Shown here one piece after another: positions 13,201 through 25,208 of a stretch of 64,000 bases of DNA. Made by a program: the position numbers and the translations under genes. A model generated the notes under the pieces. That model saw only the letters and a program-made list of their open reading frames with translations, searched no databases and was not told where the DNA came from. How positions within the stretch are numbered: the stretch's first letter is position 1; each line of letters begins with the position of its first letter. Source of the stretch: Dimorphilus gyrociliatus (lineage: Eukaryota; Annelida; Polychaeta; Dinophilidae); NCBI GenBank assembly GCA_904063045.1, contig CAJFCJ010000004.1, positions 1,109,713 through 1,173,712 of the forward strand, given 5' to 3'.

Positions 13201-16200
13201 ATCTTTGGTTAATTGTAAGCTCGTAATGGGTTCTTCTACTTCAATATTTTTTAACTGGCAGACCTTCGTTGAAAAGAAATTCGTTGCCAATAGATCAATT
13301 TCATATTTCCCAGTTCTACTGTAATTAAAATCTTGAGAATATTCATTATAAATCTTTACGTTATGATACTTGAGTTTTACTCCATTATTATAGTTTATTT
13401 GAAATGTTACATTCGTACCTCCATGTATTCTATACTGAAATTTATATTCTAGTTTGTTCGAAAGTATATGATTAGCCATGCTACACGTTACTGATGAGAT
13501 ATTCAAGCCAACTTTGACTGTTATAATCCTGTCTAGTATACTAACTGGATTGGTGGCAGTGACAAGTAAATCATAATATCCATCATACTGGTAAAGATAT
13601 TGAACTTGTCGCTTATATTTGTCGATAAAATTTAGCGAAGTTGTTTGGTTGTTATCTCCAAAAGTAACTAGGAATGAAGGATTTGTTGGAGCATCAGCAG
13701 TTTGGAGGAAAGTAGTCAATAATTTCAAAGGCGTAGTTGTTGTGGTAATACTCTGAATTTCTAATTTCATATCGACAATTGGATGGAAAACATTAAAAGT
13801 TACTGTTTTTGTAATGTTACTTAATCCGTTGTAACAATTCACAGTTACATTGAATGATCCTTCTTTAGAGCTTAGGACTGAAATTGTGTTAATGTAATCG
13901 TCAATAACACCTATTCTGTAAGATGTTGAAGAGGAAATATTAACATCGGTATTTATGATAATATTTACGCTAGTTCCTTCTTTAACTTTAATTGTAACAA
14001 GTGTTTCTTCATTAGATCTTAAAATAGTTTTTTCGATGCTTAATTGAAAACCGATGATTCTCTTTTCTACTGCTATATTTGTAGAATAAAAAGACGTTGT
14101 ACTAACTCCATTTGTTGCCCAAATTTTTAGAGAATGATTTCCTATGCCGATTCTCGTAATATTTGCATAAAAAGTGGTATAGTTCAATCTTATTTCTTTA
14201 AATGATTTATCATCCAATAACATGGTGGTATTAACTGGATTTCCTGTTGCTAATGTCCACCAGAATATTTTCTCTTCCTCTACGTCAAAGAAATATGGTC
14301 CTATACCTTTTAAGCCAGATATACTATCTTGTATTTCAATACTCTTATCAAATTCAAGTATTTCCCAACCAAATGAGTTAGAAATATTAACAGAAACGTT
14401 AAAAATTCCTCCGAATGTAGGCTTTACATTATATTCGTAAATTATAGTTTTATTAACTAATGGTTCAATGAAATGTTCGTCTGTCATAGGTCCATAGTTA
14501 ATTTTAATTACAGCATTGCTTCCTTCTTCTATTCCAATTTTAACCTCAAAAGTATCAGCGGTTGTTAAGAATAAAGGACTAACATCATGTAAAACAGGAT
14601 TTTTTAAAGGTGTACCTGCTCTAAAAACCATACTCTCTCTCGTCAAATTAGATACATTGTTGTGAATTACAGCTCTGATTTGGTAAAATCCTTCCTTTTC
14701 AAGATATGAATAATTCTGTTGAAAATTTTCGAATTGTTCTGTGAAAAGTTCAAAAAATGGCTTCTCTTCTGATGAATCAATGTCAATAATTGATAAATTA
14801 ACATAAACGTTAGTCGCCAAGTTGCTTGAAACAACACTACAATTGACACCCTTTTGATAGTAGCTTAGATTTTGTACTACAATATCTAAGTCATTAATGG
14901 GATTTTCAATATCAATTAAATTGCTGTATGATGATATATTTCCAACTATATTAGATGCATTTCCGTATAACCTGTATATTCCAGGTTTACTGTAACTTAT
15001 CTCATAGTTTTCCCTATAGTTTATATGATCTCCTGTCAAATTTTTTGTAGCAGTTCCTTCATTAAGATAAATGCTATATTCCAAATTTGATCCAGAAATT
15101 TCCAAAGTTGTGTTGAAAGTTTCGTTTGTTTTATAAAATAACTTTTCAAAAGAGATTGAAAGATTTGATACTTGACGTTCAATTTGAACTGTCGTATTAC
15201 CAGTCAATTCTGATATGTTATTCTTTGCAGTGATAGTAAGGTCATGTATTCCAATAGTTGTAAAGTTATCAGGAAGGATAAAGAAATAATCTCTGGTTTT
15301 TCCCAGAGATGTATCGTTAAATACCTCAAAAGTAACATCATATCCATGATCAAGAGTCCATGAAATATTTTTTAAGTTATCTCTTTCGAAAAGATAAAAT
15401 TTGGATATATTCAAACCCATAATAGGATCTTGAACAGTTACATTCCTGCTTAACTCTTGAGAACTGATAAAATTATTACATTCTACCCGTAACTCTACTG
15501 TAACTTTTTCGTTAAATGATACTGAAAAAGTAACCATTTCAGTTAAATTAGCAACTGTCCTGTTATCTTCAATTTCATTATTTCTATAAAGTGTGCAATT
15601 TCCAGGAGCTCCTGATGAAGCTCTATAAGAGATATTGACTGGTTTATCTTTTAAAACAACACTAGGAGCTATCAGTTTTAGCCCTTTTATTGCTATGACC
15701 GGCTGTATTACCTGTACCGTAACATTCAAGGGATAGTTGGTTTTCTCATTCCTTGCTATAATGTTCATATCATAAATTCCAACTTTTTCAAATTTATGAC
15801 GTATTGTAATATTTTCCGTGAAATAAACGGGTTTTGTTTTTAAATCAACTAGGAATACAGGAAAAGTCTTTTCTGATGTAAATAGCAACATTTCAAAGGT
15901 TTCATTAACATTTATAAAAGTGCTGCTGAGATTCATTTCTGAGTAGTGATCTAAAACAGTCACATTAAAACTAAGAATGGGCTCTGGGTTAACAATTGGA
16001 ATTGTTGCATCCAACATATAGATTTCTATGTCTGCTGTTGGTGAGCAGGGCTCAGTAGTAACAGCAATTGCTTCTGTGCAGTAACAATAGTTTATACCAG
16101 TCTTGCTTGAAATAGCACTAAAAGTATAAATTACATCACAGTGACTTCGGCATTCCAAAGGATCCACAGCAGAGCCCTTTGCATCCCAAATATCAGTGAT

Positions 16201-19200
16201 TTGTGTAATGCATTGAAGTTTATATTTTGCTGTATACAATTTAGCTGTTATAGTAGGAATATATTTGACTGAATATATAACAAACCCGAATCAAAATGTG
16301 ATTCCTCTGGTAAAACTAAACCATTCCAGAATCCCAGTTCATCAATTAAAAAAGATGATTCATTATTTCCAATTGATATTAAATTATTCTGAATCATTGT
16401 TTGATTGGTGCTGTTTCCAGATGAATGTGCTCTTAGAATATTGTCAACGTATACTTTCAAACCTAATTTCCAACTCCACATTACTTGAAAATGAAACCAT
16501 CTATTTGTATGAAAGTTTAGTATATGTTCCCATTGTCTATCAGGAAGATTCATCTGTATGTAAAATATATATGTTTCTTAATACAAAACTCCTCTAACAC
16601 TTAAAATATCTTATAAATCTACCTCAATTTTACAATATCTACGGAAAGGTAGACTTTCATTGAAAGAATCGCAATAGAAACTCAGCCAAGGCGAAGAAAA
16701 AATATTTTTCGATTGATCATCTGGAAATTTAATATAAAGTGACAACGTAAAAGCCAAACACTCTGTGAGATCAGTGAAGCAGTTTTCATCGGGGATACTA
16801 ATATTAATATGACCATTTTTTAACTCCGCTGCATTAGGTGTAATACTACCATTCACAAAGAAAACGTTAACAGCTTGACTGTCTACAAGGTTACCATTAA
16901 GTTCTCCAATGTCGTTAATATTTTTAAAGCCAAGCGAGAGATTTCTTGTTGGGATAGTGGCATTCTCTTTATGGGAAAATTTTAATTAATACCAGCTGTG
17001 ATAATTTAAGAGACTATTGAAACCTTACCGTACAAGTAAAAAATATCTAGTGGTCGCGTTAATTTATCCCTAAAAATGAACTCATCAATCTGAATAGAAC
17101 TTGGACCGGTATCTCCTAGCTCAATTTTTGAGGAGAGGTAACGATTGATTGGCTGATGAGTCACATTTGGAGTAAAAATTTGCTGCTCGCCATTCAAAAA
17201 GACTCGCAAGTAATTATGCGGTTCTATCGTTAAAGTAAACATATTCCAGAAGAGCCTTCGCATAGGAATTTTAAAGTTAAAGTTTCCGGTGGATGTGAAA
17301 TATTGCCCAATTAACGTTTCGTCTGATGGTAAGTAGTTCAACGATAGGGAAGTTTGCAGATTAAAAACATAAATTAAAGGATCAGATTTACGTGCTAATA
17401 TTCTTAGCCAGAATGAAAATGTTAAACTATTTGCACACCAATCATTGTTAGCAATGCATTCTTTTGAAAATGAATAATTACTAAATGTGCTACCTTGAAC
17501 TAAAATAGATTGTTTTTTTATTCCAGGCTTCTTGAAATAATCACCATTCCACGGTTCTTCAAAATGATTCATATCAAATGAGAAGTCATATTCTCTTGAT
17601 ACAGCATTACTGACGTTTTGAATATATGCTCTAGTAATAGGCCTTATATCAAAATTTAGTTCATCAAGCTGTACATTTTGACCAGTAAAGACCCAATCAA
17701 TATTTTCATTTCTTTCATTTTGATTAATAACTGATGTATTAAACGAAGAGTAAGGTTTCCCGTTATAGGTCATATTAAACGTATTGTTCGTCAATGTAAA
17801 ACAAATATGAGTCCAAACACCTACTGAAGTTGAAAAGATAACTGATTCATCCAGGAAAGTACTATTTACTAAAACAACTCCTGAACCATTGTAATTCATA
17901 CTAAAGACGTGACCAAAATTAAATATTTCTGAACCTTGAAAATTGACTGGTAACTTATACCAGAAAGCAATACTAAATCCATCCTGACAGAGTGTTAAAG
18001 TAAGGGGACATCCATTGATCATATGAAATGATAATCTTCCCAATTGTATTCCCTTATCTATTGCTCCATCAATTTCTTGAATATCTGTGACATTCCAAAG
18101 CAGACCAATATCATCAGTGAGTATTGCTACTTCATTCAAACTTTCATACACTCCCCCTAATCCAAGCCGATACAAAGCATTTCTTTCTTCATTAGAGTAA
18201 AAATAATTTTCTGATACATATAAGTCATCCATACCCACGAAGAGCCCGTTGCTATCTAAACCAATCACCAAGCAATTTTCAGTATTACAAGATACTGATC
18301 TCCAAAATTTCACTACACCATCGGTCGATTTGGTTTTCTCTCCTCCATCTTTTGTGGCGTCTACACTATTAATGTAAAGGTCAATCCCTTTGTAACTCTG
18401 CCAAGCAAATATCACATTCATCCATTGAGTAACTGCGAATTTAAAACTAGTTGCCCTCCACACTTCATTTTTTTTGAAGACTTCAACTTCTATTTGATCA
18501 TCATGGTATACTACGTAAAAGCCACTATCTGTACTATTAACCATTGCCAAGACAGCAAAGGTTGTATTTGACGATGGACGAAACCAGAAAGACATTGAGA
18601 GGCCAAAGGGACACTCCATAAGATTACCATAGCATCTATTTTTTGAATGAAATAAACTCCATATTTGAAGACCAGACGTACCATAAAATCGTATAGCTTT
18701 CATATGGTTATCTTGTATTGCTAACGTTTGTGCATCTTTTAATCCTCTAAAATTATTATCAATTGGAAATATCGACTGATCGAATTGGTCAAATGAAAAT
18801 AAAATTCCAGTTTTTTTGTATTCTAAACATTCAAACGTTCCTACTTTCCAACGAAATGCACTTGATATACTAGATGTAAATTCAACTTTTTCAAACGGTA
18901 GAGAAATCTCAGGATTTGATAAAATATCTGCTGCTGATAGTTTTTCATAACCTTCATCGTTAACATTGGTCATTATTCCATTACAATTACACACAGTTTC
19001 ATTAGCACAGGACTTATCATTATAACAAGGACAGGTAGACGGTGCCTTTGCTCCAGGAAATTTGGTAAACGTATCGCCTTTAAGAGATGACATTTCGATT
19101 TGTAAGTCATCGTAAAGTTTTATACTGCTGTTACAATGAAATGAAAGTTGTTGTTGACAAAATTCCGAGCTGTAAGCGGCGACAGAAGCTGCCGGCAAAC

Positions 19201-22200
19201 CAAGATTTGGACCATCATCAGGAAAAGAATAAGAGAATGTCTGGGACGAGTCAGTGAACCATTTATTTTCTTGTGCAAGTGGAAATTTCTTTTTTGTTGC
19301 AACATCTAAAACGTAACATGAATTTTAGAAATAAAGAGCAACATTTCTATTTATTTCACTGAAGTTTACCGTAGGAACTGGAAAATTTGCAATAAAAATC
19401 AGTTCCATTGACTTTTTGCATATTAGATTCATCAAAATATTTTGCATATTCATATTCAGAACAAGATTTCATATCTAATATATTCATGTAATTTGATAAT
19501 ATTTAAAGATACACACTTGATAATTAACTTACTGTAGAAATTATGAAGAGAAATTTTATCTAAAAATTCTTCTATGTCAATACTGGCATAGGAATAATAT
19601 AAGTCATCAATACCTCCATTTCCATTATATATAATTTGATTATTTATTAATTTACCACCTAATATCACAAACCCTTCAGTACTGGCAACCCAATCTCTTT
19701 GATCATCACTACAATTTGCCAAGTATCTGATGTTATTTATGTAAATTTCAATATGACTTATTATTTCTCCTCGATTAGTTATATTATATCTTATCTCATA
19801 AAATTTCCACGAATAAAGATCTACATTTATGACAGCTACACATGTTTTATTACTCGAATATCCCGTGAAATGTACACCGTCGATATTATTTGATATCTGG
19901 AAAACAGTTTGATTTGCATTCCCAACCCAGAAATGAATGCCTGAAGATGATGCTATTTTTAACCAGAACGACCAGGAAAAGGCAGTTGGAGGACAATGTT
20001 CAGGACTGGTTAAACAACTTGCTAAGAAAAGCTGAGATTTAGCATAGCCCGAGCTGTAGTTAACATAGTTTTTGAAATATAAAGATTCATATTGCAAAGT
20101 AGCACTTTCATAAAGTTTGAAACGAATTTTAAACATTTCATTGACTTTATTAGATCTATCACCCCTTTCTCCAATAGTATAATTCTGAGAGTCAAAACTA
20201 TCAAAACTGCTCGATCCAACACCGTGTGTGGGAGAATTTGTGAGTGTAAGAATGCCCTGAGTTTCGTTCTCATCAGCTCTATCAGATAGAATGAAATCAG
20301 ATATCATAAAATTTTGAAAATTATTCAAGCTTGTAAAATTAGTTCCAACATAATTATTAAAAGATCGAGTACGACTTTTAAGCAAACGACCAACACAGGT
20401 ATTTGCAGTATCTATCAGTTGAGAGTTTATAAAGACTCTTAATCCCTTTTTCCCAAATTCAAATGTATAGAGTAAATTGAACCATTGATTCAGTAAAAGT
20501 TCATGTTGAACTTTGAATATACAAGAAAATGTTGTAACAGAAACTACCAATTGTCCATTTTCAATATAAACTGAATGTCCATATTTATCATCAGCATTGC
20601 CACCAAAATCGATAATATAATTTTTATTATTAGGATCAGCTGGAGCTATTTTTAAAATATGTCGTATAAGTATATATGACTCTGAAAGCGAAAGCTAAAC
20701 CTACTAGGAAAATACAACCACATTCGTGACGTTAAGCCCGAAAAACAAACTTCTAAATCTTGCAAACAACTTGACAGACTTGAATCATTAGTTTGAAAGT
20801 ATTTTTCATTGTAAAATTTATAAGGAGGATGTGCTTTTGTAAGGTCATCACCAACTGAAAAAAAACAATCCTCACATGTATCTGGAGAAGTAGGGAATCC
20901 GTCAGAAGTTTTAAAATCGCTTTCGTAATCTTTCATTTCCCATTTTCTTAATACGACTGTTTTCAAAACAGAAGAACAATTCATTATCTTGAAGAAATTT
21001 ATATTTTTAATTTCCTCACCTATCTTATCTAAAGCATTTGTCACATCAATTTTTTTTGATTGAAAATAAAGTTCATCTACAGTAAACTGTATACTACTTG
21101 AACCATCTCCTATTTAATTAATTACAGAATATTGAGGATAAATATAATTAATGAATGCTCAATTAATCCCTACCTAGGATAAGTGGATTATTAAATTCAG
21201 CTTTTCTAATCTTATCTTCTTTATATGGTTTGCTTGAAGAGCCAAGAAAGTCAAAATCTCGTGAACTTATTTCTGTCTCCCCTGAATTCAATTTTTTCTT
21301 AAAGAATTGAAGAAAGAAATATTATAAATTGCTTAAATTTTATATAAATTGCTTTATTTAACTTACAACATATCCGGCAATGAATGGATCATATATTAAT
21401 AAAACATAATACCATTTATTCAGCTTTATAGCCAAACTTTCATAATATGCAGAACCAGTTGATTTGAATATATATACCCTTATTGTAATAAAATTATCTG
21501 TTTCATCATAATAAGCGTATATTGCGAAACCTATATAAATTATAATTAGTTGTCATTAAATGAATTATCATTTTTAAGCCCCGTACCTTCATTTGAAGAA
21601 TCAAAATCTGCATTTCCTATTATTTTACCGAATTTATCAAATTTTGAGTTAATCTTTAACCAAAATTCTATTGTAAAACCGTTTGGACACCAATCACCAG
21701 TAGTCGTATCTTGAGAAAGGCATTCGGAATATGTCCCTAAATTAAGTGTAGTACCACTAATATGCAGTCCTGATTGTTTCAGTCCATCAACTAAGGTTAA
21801 GCCATTTAAAGAGGCTAACTTTAAAGGCGGTAAGCCAGAGAGAATATTTCCTTCATTGATTTCGTTGAAACTCCAAAATATCTTATTGGTTAAATTGAAG
21901 CTTATTTCACCTGAAAGTAATTTTAATTATTGAACTAATCAATTTAACATTTTCTAAATATAATAAATATACAATTGATTAATCGTAATCAATAATATAT
22001 CTAAATAGAATGTTACATATTTCCGTGTTGTCAACACTTTTAACTGAAAAGAAGAACTACTAGTTTTTCTCAAGTGATAAATTTTTATTGAAAGTGAACT
22101 ATTTAATATTAATAGATTAATTAATAATTAAACGCAGATAGAGAATAATATTTCATTGAACATACTTTCTTATTTGTACTAAGAAATAGCTCAATGAAAT

Positions 22201-22964
22201 GTATTAAAAGTAATTATTTTACTAAAATTTTTATGTAAAATTCTATCTAAAGAAAATCCCTTTTTCAAAGTTATGATAGGTCTTGGGAATCTATTTTTTA
22301 ACTCACCATAAAACACATCAAGGTTTATTGGATTGTAAACATTATCTTGAATATAGATTTCATCAATTCTAATAGAACCTGTGACCAACGTTTCTGCTAT
22401 TTTTAAAGTTGATCCAGTTGAAGATGTAGTATAATTTGTATATGAACTATTAAATACATGGTTTGTGTTATTTATTGCAATAATTAAAGTGTCTGAAAAT
22501 TTATTCCAAACAGCTTCTACATGACACCAATTATTGAAACAATAACTAGTGTCTGTAGTCATTGCTACAAAGTTTTTTTCCCCAGTATGTACTGTAAAAC
22601 TAATGGAATTATCTATCCCATTAAAACTGATTTGGAATCCTCTTGAATTTGAACTTATGGTGGAAAAAATGTCTACATATTGACTAGCTACACTTGATAG
22701 TGAAATCCAAAAAGCCACAGTTAAGCCATTCTTACAGTCTAGTGGACTCCTAGGACAATCTTTAGAGTCACTCCAACTAGCCACGGTAATTGTAGAAGAA
22801 CCTGTTATTTCCAAAGCTTTTTCTCTTCGGCCACCAATATAGTTGGCATTTGATAAAGTAATGATTAAACTATCAGTATTAATATTGCCATCAAGTGCCC
22901 AATACCAAGATTTTCCATAAATAGACGGAAGAAGAAATAGCAATTTGAAAAATAAGATCATCAT
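5655..22964 (-). CDS. Polycystin-1-like giant receptor, copy B (complete)
   Basis: Complete middle paralogue, about 5,230 codons. Proposed exons: 22307-22964, 21587-21910, 21367-21530, 21174-21281, 21020-21109, 20705-20956, 19533-~20650, 19370-19474, 17029-19305, 16623-16966, 16286-16553, 10971-16244, 10744-10911, 10084-10682, 9935-10022, 9721-9875, 9410-9661, 8919-9354, 8746-8840, 7509-8672, 7307-7442, 5655-7237. Domain order: signal peptide (MMILFFKLLFLLPSIYG), about eight LamG-like modules with a CASPR-like fibrinogen-type module between the fourth and fifth, WSC-like module, a run of PKD repeats, REJ-like region, GAIN with GPS (CQCNHLT), first membrane helix, PLAT, further helices, polycystin extracellular domain and pore helices. 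Family knowledge: polycystin-1 proteins are self-cleaved adhesion-type receptors that pair with polycystin-2 channels, often in cilia or on sperm. Vertebrate PKD1 has leucine-rich repeats and a C-type lectin at the N-terminus; here a LamG array takes their place. Ligand and tissue are unknown. Confidence 0.88.
6388..7099. repeat. Near-identical patch shared with 24359-25070 (copy B side)
   Basis: About 712 nt match the corresponding part of copy C with only five differences counted by eye (about 99.3%). The coding sequence on both sides of the patch differs at roughly a quarter or more of positions. It covers most of the extracellular polycystin domain. The abrupt ends (near 6388 and 7099) indicate recent gene conversion or unequal crossing-over rather than constraint, since third codon positions are also identical. 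Confidence 0.9.
7509..8840 (-). other. Copy B GPS, first TM and PLAT exons
   Basis: Exon 8746-8840 supplies the upstream GPS cysteine and the W-x(3)-DNCS strand. Exon 7509-8672 opens with CQCNHLT, so the self-cleavage tripeptide H-L-T is intact. A hydrophobic helix follows (IAVLVLIICMLVLFWCSLL), then a PLAT/LH2 domain starting DRHHYALIVRTGYG, with the DSQIKFMI, RIWINP and WFLEEIILVDV strands. After it come loops and several more membrane helices. In the family, PLAT sits in the first intracellular loop and binds lipid or partner proteins. All expected features are present, so cleavage and topology are probably conserved. Confidence 0.85.
10971..16244 (-). other. Copy B mega-exon: WSC-like, PKD repeats, REJ
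   Basis: One uninterrupted exon of about 5.27 kb, about 1,757 codons, in a gene whose other introns average about 60 nt. It opens with a cysteine-rich WSC-like module (four to six cysteines in the first 75 residues, including YCYC). About 15 degenerate PKD-type immunoglobulin-fold repeats of 80-95 residues follow. The clearest carry the FGD/TGD turn and an H-x-Y/W-x(2)-x-G-x-[YF] strand, for example VTFGDNNQTTS and LLWNFGDSTTQYMYG. Near the 3' end the CKRPIITL, ENKC and IDASNSEDEDGG stretches match the REJ region. N-glycosylation sequons are very dense. The same exon is unbroken in copy C. Confidence 0.8.
15172..15360. repeat. Near-identical patch shared with 33160-33348 (copy B side)
   Basis: 189 nt within the PKD-repeat mega-exon differ from copy C at only four positions, while neighbouring sequence is far more diverged. 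This is a second conversion-like patch. Confidence 0.8.
16619..16709. repeat. 91-bp identical patch shared with 34595-34685 (copy B side)
   Basis: 91 identical nt span the end of a LamG exon and the first bases of its donor site. The identity breaks off sharply on both sides. Confidence 0.85.
16623..22964 (-). other. Copy B adhesive N-terminal half (LamG-like array)
   Basis: Eleven exons encode the signal peptide and the adhesive array, which continues into 16286-16553. LamG-like modules are recognised by repeated pairs of cysteines about eight residues apart, then G-[FL]-[ST]-x-[SA]-FW-[LF]-[RK], a WxH-type strand, a V-x-[IL]-[NY]-N turn and a terminal [IL]DE[LIV] strand. Eight such modules can be counted. 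Between modules 4 and 5 (19370-19474 and the start of 17029-19305) a segment begins CSEYEYAKYF, has a QQQLSFHC-type strand and ends CPCYNDKSC...CNCNG. That cysteine arrangement resembles the fibrinogen-like module before LamG domains in CASPR/neurexin-IV. The module identification is by eye. Confidence 0.65.
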
Positions 22965-23018
22965 GTACTAATCAGTTTAAAGTGCAAGCAAGTACTAAAA
23001 AATATGCGCAGGTGGTAA

Positions 23019-23026
23019 TTTATATA
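23019..23026 (-). promoter_or_regulatory. TATA box upstream of copy B
   Basis: The minus strand reads TATATAAA 55-62 nt before the copy B ATG at 22964. This is the best TATA match of the three copies and agrees with a short 5' leader and with the chosen start, which is followed directly by a signal peptide. Confidence 0.45.
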
Positions 23027-23607
23027 ATAAGTATTTTTTTCAATGTCACCTGCATTATGAATTTTTAACTTTATTGAATTAGGTATATTGAAAGTAATTA
23101 CAAATAAGCAGTAACCGGTCTCCATTGTACCTGTTATAGATCAAAAAATCTATATTCAATAATTTTGTCTGAAGAAGAGAGAAAAGAAGTTGTTTGTTTC
23201 TATTTTTATGTCACAAGATAAGCAAAATTACCTAGCCAAAAGTATTACCATTGTGCAGGCTAGCCTATAGCGTATGATGAACTTGATAAAAATTAGTTAG
23301 ATAATTAATCCTAAAGTATTGGTTTTTTTTAAAGTTACATGTATACTTTATTCTATCTTATGTAATTTAAGAAATATATTTAGAATTGTTCAAGTTTCTA
23401 TTATCTTAAATAATTTATAAAAAGATTGAATATTGATATTTAACAGACGTTCTTTAGATGAAACAATCCGCTCAATGCCCTGAAGTTACTTGCATGAAAA
23501 TAAGCTGTCAATAAAAACACAAAGAAACACCTTATGCGACAGATATATTCAATGTATTTAGTAGTTATCCTTTGAAATGTACAAGAATAGCTTTTATACA
23601 TGCAACG
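23027..23607. other. Intergenic spacer between copies B and C
   Basis: AT-rich sequence without a convincing gene. A minus-strand open frame at 23440-23628 lies directly after the copy C stop and is probably 3' untranslated or intergenic sequence. Confidence 0.55.
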
Positions 23608-23613
23608 TTTATT
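23608..23613 (-). terminator. Poly(A) signal AATAAA of copy C
   Basis: A canonical AATAAA on the minus strand starts about 16 nt after the copy C stop codon, implying a very short 3' UTR that fits the compact spacing of the array. Confidence 0.5.
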
Positions 23614-23628
23614 CCTCTTGTGAATCAA

Positions 23629-25208
23629 TTAAAGTTCATTAAACCTTCTTTTCCTTTCTGATAATCCAAAGTAATCCTTGAAATCAAGCCAGTGAGCTTT
23701 AATTTTCTTATCTAAATATTCCACTAGGAAAAGGTTTTTCTTTGGATTAGTTTTCTTTGCTCTACCTCTGGCTTCATTTAGAATGCTCATCAGAGTATTC
23801 AAGCAGAATACAACTATGAACAAAACGAAGCTAACATAAAATACATGTCGAAGAGGGGCCCGATCTCTATCCATTTTTCTCATTATTGGAGAATTTAAAG
23901 CAGCAATACATATTGTGTACATAGACGAAAGAATTGTTGAAAAAGAAGAGAGGTGTGTAATATAGAAAAGGTAGCCAAAATGAGCATGAGCCATCAGGCT
24001 AACCATAAAAATGAAAAATAAGGACTTCAGAGATTGGGACGCCATTCCAACTGTTCTTAGAAGAAGTATAATTGTTCTATCGTATTGAAGGACATATAAC
24101 ATTTTCAAGCAAGATATTCCGGTGATGAAGGCTATCATATAAGTATAAGACTCATCAATAACTACCAGATGTTGCATTTCCACAAATTCATTCTTTAGAC
24201 CATTTTTAACGCTATTTCTTAAAGCCATTTTAGCGAGAAATAGTCCTATTGCTGAGATTGCCAATATCAAATTGGCAAATGAAACTTTGTTCCATAAACT
24301 CTTGAAATATGATAGTCGTTCTTTTCGAAGCAGTTTAATTGCCTTGTAAGATTCATAGAAAACGAAAAATATAAATAAGATCTGACAAACCAAAACAGTA
24401 ATTCCGTAGTTTGAATGATACGGATATAAATCTATCACTGCAATTCGATTCCATTTCGTAATTGCAACGTCCATTCCCTGTTCAACAACAATTGTTAAAC
24501 TGATAAATAAATTGGAATCAGCATTAAATAGAGTTGATTCTATTATAATAGCTCTCGTTTTGGCATCTAACCAGTCTTTAGGCGGTAGAATCGGTGTTGA
24601 ATGTTCAAATATATAGCCCCCAGTCGGATATATATGTCGTTGTGCAACAATAGGATAAGATGACGGATTCTGGTAGGACCATTCGTTTTTAACAGTATCA
24701 GGGCTGTGACTTGAGAATGATTTGTTATAATTTTTCTTATCGATATTATTGGAGGAAAGATCATAGGAACAGTCTTTAATAACATCTTGTAGTTGTTTAC
24801 AAGACTGTGAGACAACTCTAATTTGTCGCCAACGAATTGAACCAACTCTAATCCAACTTTGTTCGAATGCTCTAATCTTTTGTTCCTTCCAATGAAGTTT
24901 TTCGCCATTGTAATATTCCGTATCAAACATTGATGGGTTAAAATAAGTTGCTGTCCAGTTGTATAAGTCATGTAATTCAGTAACATTATCAAGATGATTT
25001 ATAAAGCCATTTCGAATAGTTTGAGCAGCATGATAGCTCTTCAAGGGAACTTGTTTATAACCAATTACCATTAGTAATGTCACATAAATGCAAGTAATAA
25101 TTATCTTATATAATATCTCTTCTGTATGTTTATCTTTTTCCCTCTCTTTCTGTTCTCGTCTAATTTCGTCAAAGTTAGTTTTTGGAATACTCTCAGGTGT
25201 ACTTTCAG
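23629..25208 (-). other. Copy C polycystin/channel exon
   Basis: Last exon. It holds a membrane helix, the polycystin extracellular domain, the pore helices and the end signature NTLMSILNEARGRAKK. The pore stretch STILSSMYTICIAALNS has no acidic filter pair. The cytoplasmic tail is short and basic. The extracellular domain is almost identical to copy B because of the shared patch, whereas the pore helices are clearly diverged. Confidence 0.85.

Noticed and set aside
23440-23628. Open frame directly after the copy C stop
   Set aside because: It overlaps the AATAAA signal and has no counterpart after copy B, so it is untranslated or intergenic sequence.
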